Part shown: positions 59,887 to 64,000 of the stretch, piece by piece | Layout of the letters: each line of letters begins with the position of its first letter | How positions within the stretch are numbered: the first letter of the stretch is position 1 | DNA from: Stygiobacter sp. | GTDB taxonomy: Bacteria; Pseudomonadota; Alphaproteobacteria; Rhodospirillales; Magnetospirillaceae | DNA: 64,000 nucleotides | Direction of reading: 5' to 3' | NCBI GenBank assembly: GCA_006218045.1 | Contig: VBWB01000013.1 | Span: 23,778 to 87,777, forward strand | Notes under the pieces: model-generated | Databases searched by the model: none | What the model was told of the DNA's origin: nothing | What the model saw: the letters and a program-made list of their open reading frames with translations, nothing else | Translations under genes and position numbers: made by a program

Positions 59887-61968
59887 TCAATTTTTCGGGC
59901 TAGTTCCGGCGGCGATAATGTTCGCCACCTCCTGCTTCAGCGCTGCCGGCGTGAATCTTTCGATCTGTGTGGGCACGACGAAGGGCGAGGATAGTGTCTT
60001 GATCCGGGCGAAGCCGACATCCTGGGCCGATTTCAAGGAATCATGGAAGTCAGCAAAATCGTAGAATTTTCCAAGAGCCCTCAGTTCATCCTCATTGTTC
60101 AGGTGTGTCACGAACCAATTTTCGGTGTTCGCGAGGACATTTGGGTGAATGGATGATGGCTCTTGGGTGGCATAAACGAAGGCGATCCGCGCCTTGGCTC
60201 CCTCCTTCGCGATACGTGGCCACGTCGATGTCAACGCATCCTTCTTGCCGATCAGGTTGTGGGCTTCCTCTACATAGATCACCATATTCTGCGGTTTCTT
60301 TCCGGCATTCAGATCGGCGAAGGAGTGATTGAATATCTGCCGGGCGATCCTTTCAGAAAGGACGGACCGCACTTCGTCGGGACCGGCAGAAAGATCTAGG
60401 ATGACGATCTTCCCAGCCACAAGATGGTTGATGATCTCTTGAATAACGTCGGCTTGCCTCTGCGGAGAGTGATAGCCAATGTAAGGAGCGATGGCGCGGA
60501 ACCCGCGGACAGAGGTTCCGGTGTGATTTTCCCTGGCCAGCACGTTCAGATATGATTCCAGCATTGGATCGACCCAAGGGTTGCCGGACGACGAGGTGAA
60601 GCCGGTTACCGCTTGGCTGTTGTCTTTTTGCCGTCGGCGAAGGTCATAATTCTCTTTTCTCGCCGCAGTGAACCACGCACCGGCGGCGGCAATTGGTAAA
60701 GATACATAGCCCTTCCCAGCCTGCGCCGGGGTTGGGGTGCCATTTACCGCCGCAACGGCCGTTAGGATGTTCTGATTAACGGGAAAGCGGACGCTTTGAT
60801 TGGCCGGCGCTTTGTATCCCGCTGCGTAAAGAATGCATTGGAATACTGCTCGACGGACCTCCCACCGCTTGTGCGCCGATGTGTCCGAGATGTCCGGCTC
60901 CTCCAGCCCGCTATCAAGGAATTGCTGAAGGTCCGTCTGGCCCCGGAACGGGTCATCCTTCATCAATTTGGCCAGGAGGTTCAGGGCGTCTGCACATTCC
61001 CGATAGAAGTTGGTGCGCAAATCTTGAAAGCCCGGCGTCTCGATAGCCCGGTAGCGAACGCAGTCCTGGGCGAACACCTCAGCAATCGAACTTCCATCGT
61101 CCTGGTGATTGGCATTCGCATATTCGCCGTTCAGATCGAAGATGATCTGCCCGACTTTCACTCCGTCCCGCATCGCAGCTAAGTGGACTGATGCCACAGC
61201 GGTCTTGACCGTGTTGGACTTGCCGGTTCTGGTCATGCCCAAAACAGCTGTCCTGCGACCCAGAAAATCCGACGGCTGGATCATGACCGTGACCAACTGC
61301 TCGGATGGGGCGCGGTGCAGTCTGGCAGTCGAGGTATAGCGGACGGTGCCAATTCGGATGGGAGATGGCGGTTTGGTGAAGCCGGCGGCCGTCGCCTCTG
61401 TGATCGACTTGCGGCGAACGTCGGGATTGATGTGATTGACGATCATTTCAAGCGCACCGCCTCTGGGCTTGAAGACCCGAAGCCGGCTTGAGCAGAAGTA
61501 GTTTTCCAGGTCGCTGCCGAGGCGCAGTTCTTTGTCATCAATATAGAACGTGCCCAGAATCCGGCACTTCAGTGCGCCAAATTGGAGTTCGGCATGGGTT
61601 AGCGGGTCCATGCCGTCGAGCTTATCTTTGGAAAACTGCTCGCCTTCAACGCGCCGCTGGTTGTGTTCGATCCGCGTCTTCAAGAGGTCTGCATCAGAAG
61701 GCAGTGACGCTGGCCCAAGCACCCGCAGGAGGACGACTTCGCGGTCAAATTCTGACAAATTCGACATATTGCGGGGGTCGAAAGCTGCTGCGACCAGGAA
61801 GCTGTTGTGGGGGATACCGGCGACTCGCTCCTTCCACTTGTCGTTGGTGAGAACGCATGCCTCGTTGAAGCTCATCGAGTAGACATATCCCACATGATCG
61901 GCGGCCGAACCACCGATCAGGCCGAGAAGCGGACCGCCTGCAACCTTGGCGTTGAGCGTCGTTGACAT
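59887..61968 (-). CDS. HerA-like hexameric DNA translocase ATPase
   Basis: The 693-residue protein has an N-terminal HAS-barrel-like region (about 1-215), Walker A LGMTRTGKSNT (244-254), FDLNGEYAN typical of HerA/FtsK ATPases, Walker B NMVIYVEEAHNLIG and a conserved FVYATQEPSSIHPNVLANTEN with an arginine-finger region after it. It is expected to form a ring that pumps duplex DNA into the NurA nuclease encoded next. Confidence 0.93.
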   Translation of the reverse strand: MSTTLNAKVAGGPLLGLIGGSAADHVGYVYSMSFNEACVLTNDKWKERVAGIPHNSFLVAAAFDPRNMSNLSEFDREVVLLRVLGPASLPSDADLLKTRIEHNQRRVEGEQFSKDKLDGMDPLTHAELQFGALKCRILGTFYIDDKELRLGSDLENYFCSSRLRVFKPRGGALEMIVNHINPDVRRKSITEATAAGFTKPPSPIRIGTVRYTSTARLHRAPSEQLVTVMIQPSDFLGRRTAVLGMTRTGKSNTVKTAVASVHLAAMRDGVKVGQIIFDLNGEYANANHQDDGSSIAEVFAQDCVRYRAIETPGFQDLRTNFYRECADALNLLAKLMKDDPFRGQTDLQQFLDSGLEEPDISDTSAHKRWEVRRAVFQCILYAAGYKAPANQSVRFPVNQNILTAVAAVNGTPTPAQAGKGYVSLPIAAAGAWFTAARKENYDLRRRQKDNSQAVTGFTSSSGNPWVDPMLESYLNVLARENHTGTSVRGFRAIAPYIGYHSPQRQADVIQEIINHLVAGKIVILDLSAGPDEVRSVLSERIARQIFNHSFADLNAGKKPQNMVIYVEEAHNLIGKKDALTSTWPRIAKEGAKARIAFVYATQEPSSIHPNVLANTENWFVTHLNNEDELRALGKFYDFADFHDSLKSAQDVGFARIKTLSSPFVVPTQIERFTPAALKQEVANIIAAGTSPKN

Positions 61969-61985
61969 CAGTTCCCCCTATTTCG

Positions 61986-62954
61986 CTAAGCAGCCGAGGC
62001 CGTGGCTAGGCTGATTGCGGTGGTCGAAATTGGAATACGCAGCGGGTTCTTTTCGGCCGGTTCCACTTCCACTGAGCGGACGCTGAGCCCGATATGGACG
62101 CGATCCGATGTGTCAGGCGGAGGAAGCCGCTTCAAGTTTGTGTACATGAGTTCCCGGCCAATGAATGATGCACCGCCCAATGGATGGGTTGAGTATGTGT
62201 TATCGATTACTCTGGCATTGGCAGACAGGTCGGCGTATAGGGCGCGAACATCCGTGGAGTCGTCGTAGGATAGGAGCCACGGATCACGAAGGTCTTTGAG
62301 GTAGTCGCAAAGCGCTTGGTGCTCGCCAGTCGTGAAGACAAACCCATAAAGCTGCTCAGCCTTATAGTAATAAGGCGGGTCAGCGTAAAAAAATACGCCT
62401 TCCGTGCCCGATTGTGATGCAAAGCATTCCCGCCAGTCCTTGTTTAGAACGGTGACCTGCTCACTTCTCTCGCCAAGAGAAATAATTTTCCCAGCGAGCC
62501 GATCACGATTGAAACGGACCCCCAACGTATTTGTCTCTTGACCCCACCCGCCAATAGGACCCGCCTTGTGAATGATTCCGTTGAATGAGGTCCTGTTGAG
62601 GTAAAGGCACTTTAACGCGGCATCTCGCATCGTTTTGGGCACTAGCGCCTTCTGCCTCCTCCATTCGTCCACGGTCAACGGAATCGATTGAACCTGGTCC
62701 GCCAACCACGCAGCCCCCTCCTTGGAAAAGACGGTGAACCAAAGCGAGGCAATCAGCGGATCCACATCATTAAGCACCACGCGATCAACGACGCCATCTT
62801 CAAGCAAAGCAATAGAAACGCTAGCGCCCCCACAAAATGCTTCAACGAAAGTACGCGGGCGGCCGACGTTGAGATTCATCGCGCTTTCGATGAAATCGCG
62901 AAAGCGAGCCTTGCTGCCAGGATACCGAAGGATACTTCTTGTATTTGTGGACAT
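61986..62954 (-). CDS. DNA adenine methylase (Dam/D12 class)
   Basis: A 322-residue N6-adenine methyltransferase: ILRYPGSKARFRDFI, motif I FVEAFCGGASVS (36-47), LYLNRTSFNGI and catalytic FFYADPPYYYK. It is first in the operon with HerA and NurA, with 17 bp to HerA. Such a gene could mark self DNA against the HerA-NurA nuclease. It is not closely similar to the methylase at 50686, so it does not look like a recent copy of it. Confidence 0.92.
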   Translation of the reverse strand: MSTNTRSILRYPGSKARFRDFIESAMNLNVGRPRTFVEAFCGGASVSIALLEDGVVDRVVLNDVDPLIASLWFTVFSKEGAAWLADQVQSIPLTVDEWRRQKALVPKTMRDAALKCLYLNRTSFNGIIHKAGPIGGWGQETNTLGVRFNRDRLAGKIISLGERSEQVTVLNKDWRECFASQSGTEGVFFYADPPYYYKAEQLYGFVFTTGEHQALCDYLKDLRDPWLLSYDDSTDVRALYADLSANARVIDNTYSTHPLGGASFIGRELMYTNLKRLPPPDTSDRVHIGLSVRSVEVEPAEKNPLRIPISTTAISLATASAA

Positions 62955-63302
62955 CTTCAGCCACCACCGTCTAGAAAATGATCAGTTATTATAACGCATG
63001 ACCTATTAAAGGTGAATCAAAATATCGACCATTGAATAATAAAACACCAATCTTGAGTAAGCATAGATTTTAGAAAGTGCGACACACACCCTTTGTGAAT
63101 TGTAATTTGTCGCATGCCTCTGGCTATTGTTGCTGTCTCGCTCCCGCCAGTACCACTTGCGCAGCAAAGTTCGCTTGGAACCGTTTTCGAGCTGCGGGCG
63201 AGCTTGCCAAGTTGATCCTATTTTGTCAGCGGTCGCCACACAAGCGCAACGCAGCCCTTATAGTTTTGTCACGACACCAAGATGACAACTGAATGGCGGT
63301 AG
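62955..63302. other. Gap of 348 bp, AT-rich upstream region
   Basis: No convincing gene is seen. The first 100 bp are AT-rich and hold the promoter of the methylase-HerA-NurA operon; the remainder shows nothing I can identify. Confidence 0.5.
62988..63016 (-). promoter_or_regulatory. Promoter of the methylase-HerA-NurA operon
   Basis: On the minus strand TTCACC (63011-63016), 17 bp, then a perfect TATAAT (62988-62993). Transcription would start about 26 nt before the methylase ATG. Confidence 0.6.
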
Positions 63303-63533
63303 TCACGGATCAAACCTCAGTATGCGGGTGCCGAGGGCTTCCATGCATTGAAGCAGAAACGCCGCCGTGAAGGTGCCGCGCGACACCTTGTTACGCAGGT
63401 TGGGCGGGTTGTCGGTGACGCCGATAGCAGCCAGCCGGTTGGCCAAGTCCTCATAGGTCGCGCCCTGGCGGACCATTTCAGTTCGCACGAGGCGCTTGGC
63501 CTTTTCCACCCACGGGGCATCTTCACTCTGCAT
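63303..63533 (-). CDS. DUF6471-like small protein
   Basis: ATG 63533 with GGGAGA upstream gives 76 residues: WVEKAKRLVRTEMVRQGATY, LANRLAAIGV, NLRNKVSRGTFTAAFLLQCM. The pattern matches DUF6471 proteins as I recall them, which look like small HTH DNA-binding proteins. It lies between the defence-like operon and the IS transposase. Confidence 0.75.
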   Translation of the reverse strand: MQSEDAPWVEKAKRLVRTEMVRQGATYEDLANRLAAIGVTDNPPNLRNKVSRGTFTAAFLLQCMEALGTRILRFDP

Positions 63534-63649
63534 CGGAGTCTCCCTGTTCACGCAGGCATCATCATATAGCACGCGAATGCCATTGACAACGCGACTCCTG
63601 TGCATCATATTTGATTACAAGAACACCTCAAACGATGACGAGGTCGCCC

Positions 63650-63979
63650 ATGCCCCGCAAGAATTCTCCCGGCCAACACTTCCTCCTCAGCGCCAAGGCC
63701 CGCAGCCTGTCGCTGCTGGAGGTGTCGCGCATGACCGACGATGAGGCGATGGAGGTGTTCCGCAAGGTCCGCTGGGCTTCCACCAACGGCGAGCCGGTCT
63801 GCCCGCACTGCGGCTGCGTCGCCTGCTATCGCTATGCCTCGCGCCCCATCTTCAAGTGCAAGGGCTGTGATAAGCAATTCTCGATGACCAGCGGCACCGT
63901 CTTCGCCGACCGCAAGCGCCCGATCCGTGACTACCTTGCCGGTAATTGGGGCAAAACCCCGGGCGGTCAGCGGGCGTAG
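63650..63979 (+). pseudogene. IS1595-family transposase, interrupted
   Basis: The first 100 codons match the N-terminus of IS1595 (ISXO2-like) transposases: a zinc ribbon CPHCG ... CKGCDKQF followed by FSMTSGTVFADRKRPIRDYLA. The catalytic domain should follow, but the frame changes to an unrelated tail (GNWGKTPGGQRA) and stops. The break is near 63948. An insertion at that point, or a deletion, would explain it; the window ends too soon to decide. Terminal inverted repeats were not identified. Confidence 0.8.
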
Positions 63980-64000
63980 CGAGCGGCGACCATTCCCGCG

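Noticed and set aside
61986..62954. Housekeeping Dam methylase
   Set aside because: It is first in an accessory operon with HerA and NurA next to integration and IS sequences, so a system-specific methylase is more likely.

Overview
The window is high-GC alphaproteobacterial chromosome, most likely Rhodospirillales and possibly close to Magnetospirillum. This is inferred from the gene order lptC-lptA-lptB-rpoN-ptsN, the lptF-lptD-surA-pdxA-rsmA block, an alphaproteobacterial MCP, an NDUFA9-like epimerase, a DinB with an N-terminal zinc ribbon and a divergent AmmeMemoRadiSam pair. No magnetosome gene is visible, so the genus is a guess.

From 1 to 40.1 kb the gene content is core-like. An overlapping minus-strand operon (1-2735) carries a P-type ATPase cut by the window edge, three small proteins and two HMA-like proteins, behind an FNR-like box. 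A proline/glutamate-repeat protein follows, then rsmA, pdxA, surA, lptD and lptF (4.8-11.8 kb). Next come a chemoreceptor with a secreted Cache protein, an FAD-linked oxidase with a Sua5/TsaC enzyme, a FadL porin, CysQ, a membrane patatin, the AmmeMemoRadiSam genes, a flippase-like protein, two M17 aminopeptidases with holC, and a GST/deacetylase/GNAT operon. The segment 30-36.4 kb holds ptsN, rpoN, lptB, lptA, lptC, kdsD and rnd (LPS export, Kdo synthesis, sigma-54), then tRNA-Leu(CAG), the NDUFA9-like gene, ybjQ and dinB.

From 40.1 to 58.2 kb lies an integrated element of about 18 kb. It is flanked by a 22-bp direct repeat inside a tRNA-Arg(CCU) gene, which is left in two halves. It carries a tyrosine integrase, an AlpA-like HTH protein, a plasmid RepA with iteron-like repeats, a DotA/TraY protein, a decayed mobilization region with a small nested gene, several unknown small genes, an RHH/Fic pair and a compositionally foreign, overlapping four-gene cassette (50.7-55.1 kb). 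The cassette encodes an adenine methylase, a membrane protein, a GHMP-family enzyme resembling beta-RFAP synthase, and a fusion of a HAM1/ITPase domain with a P-loop kinase. I could not match it to a described system.

From 58.2 to 64 kb a second accessory block has a minus-strand operon of adenine methylase, HerA ATPase and NurA nuclease (a candidate anti-phage system), a DUF6471-like protein and an IS1595-type transposase that loses its frame near the window end. The two cassettes are the strongest candidates for undescribed biology.
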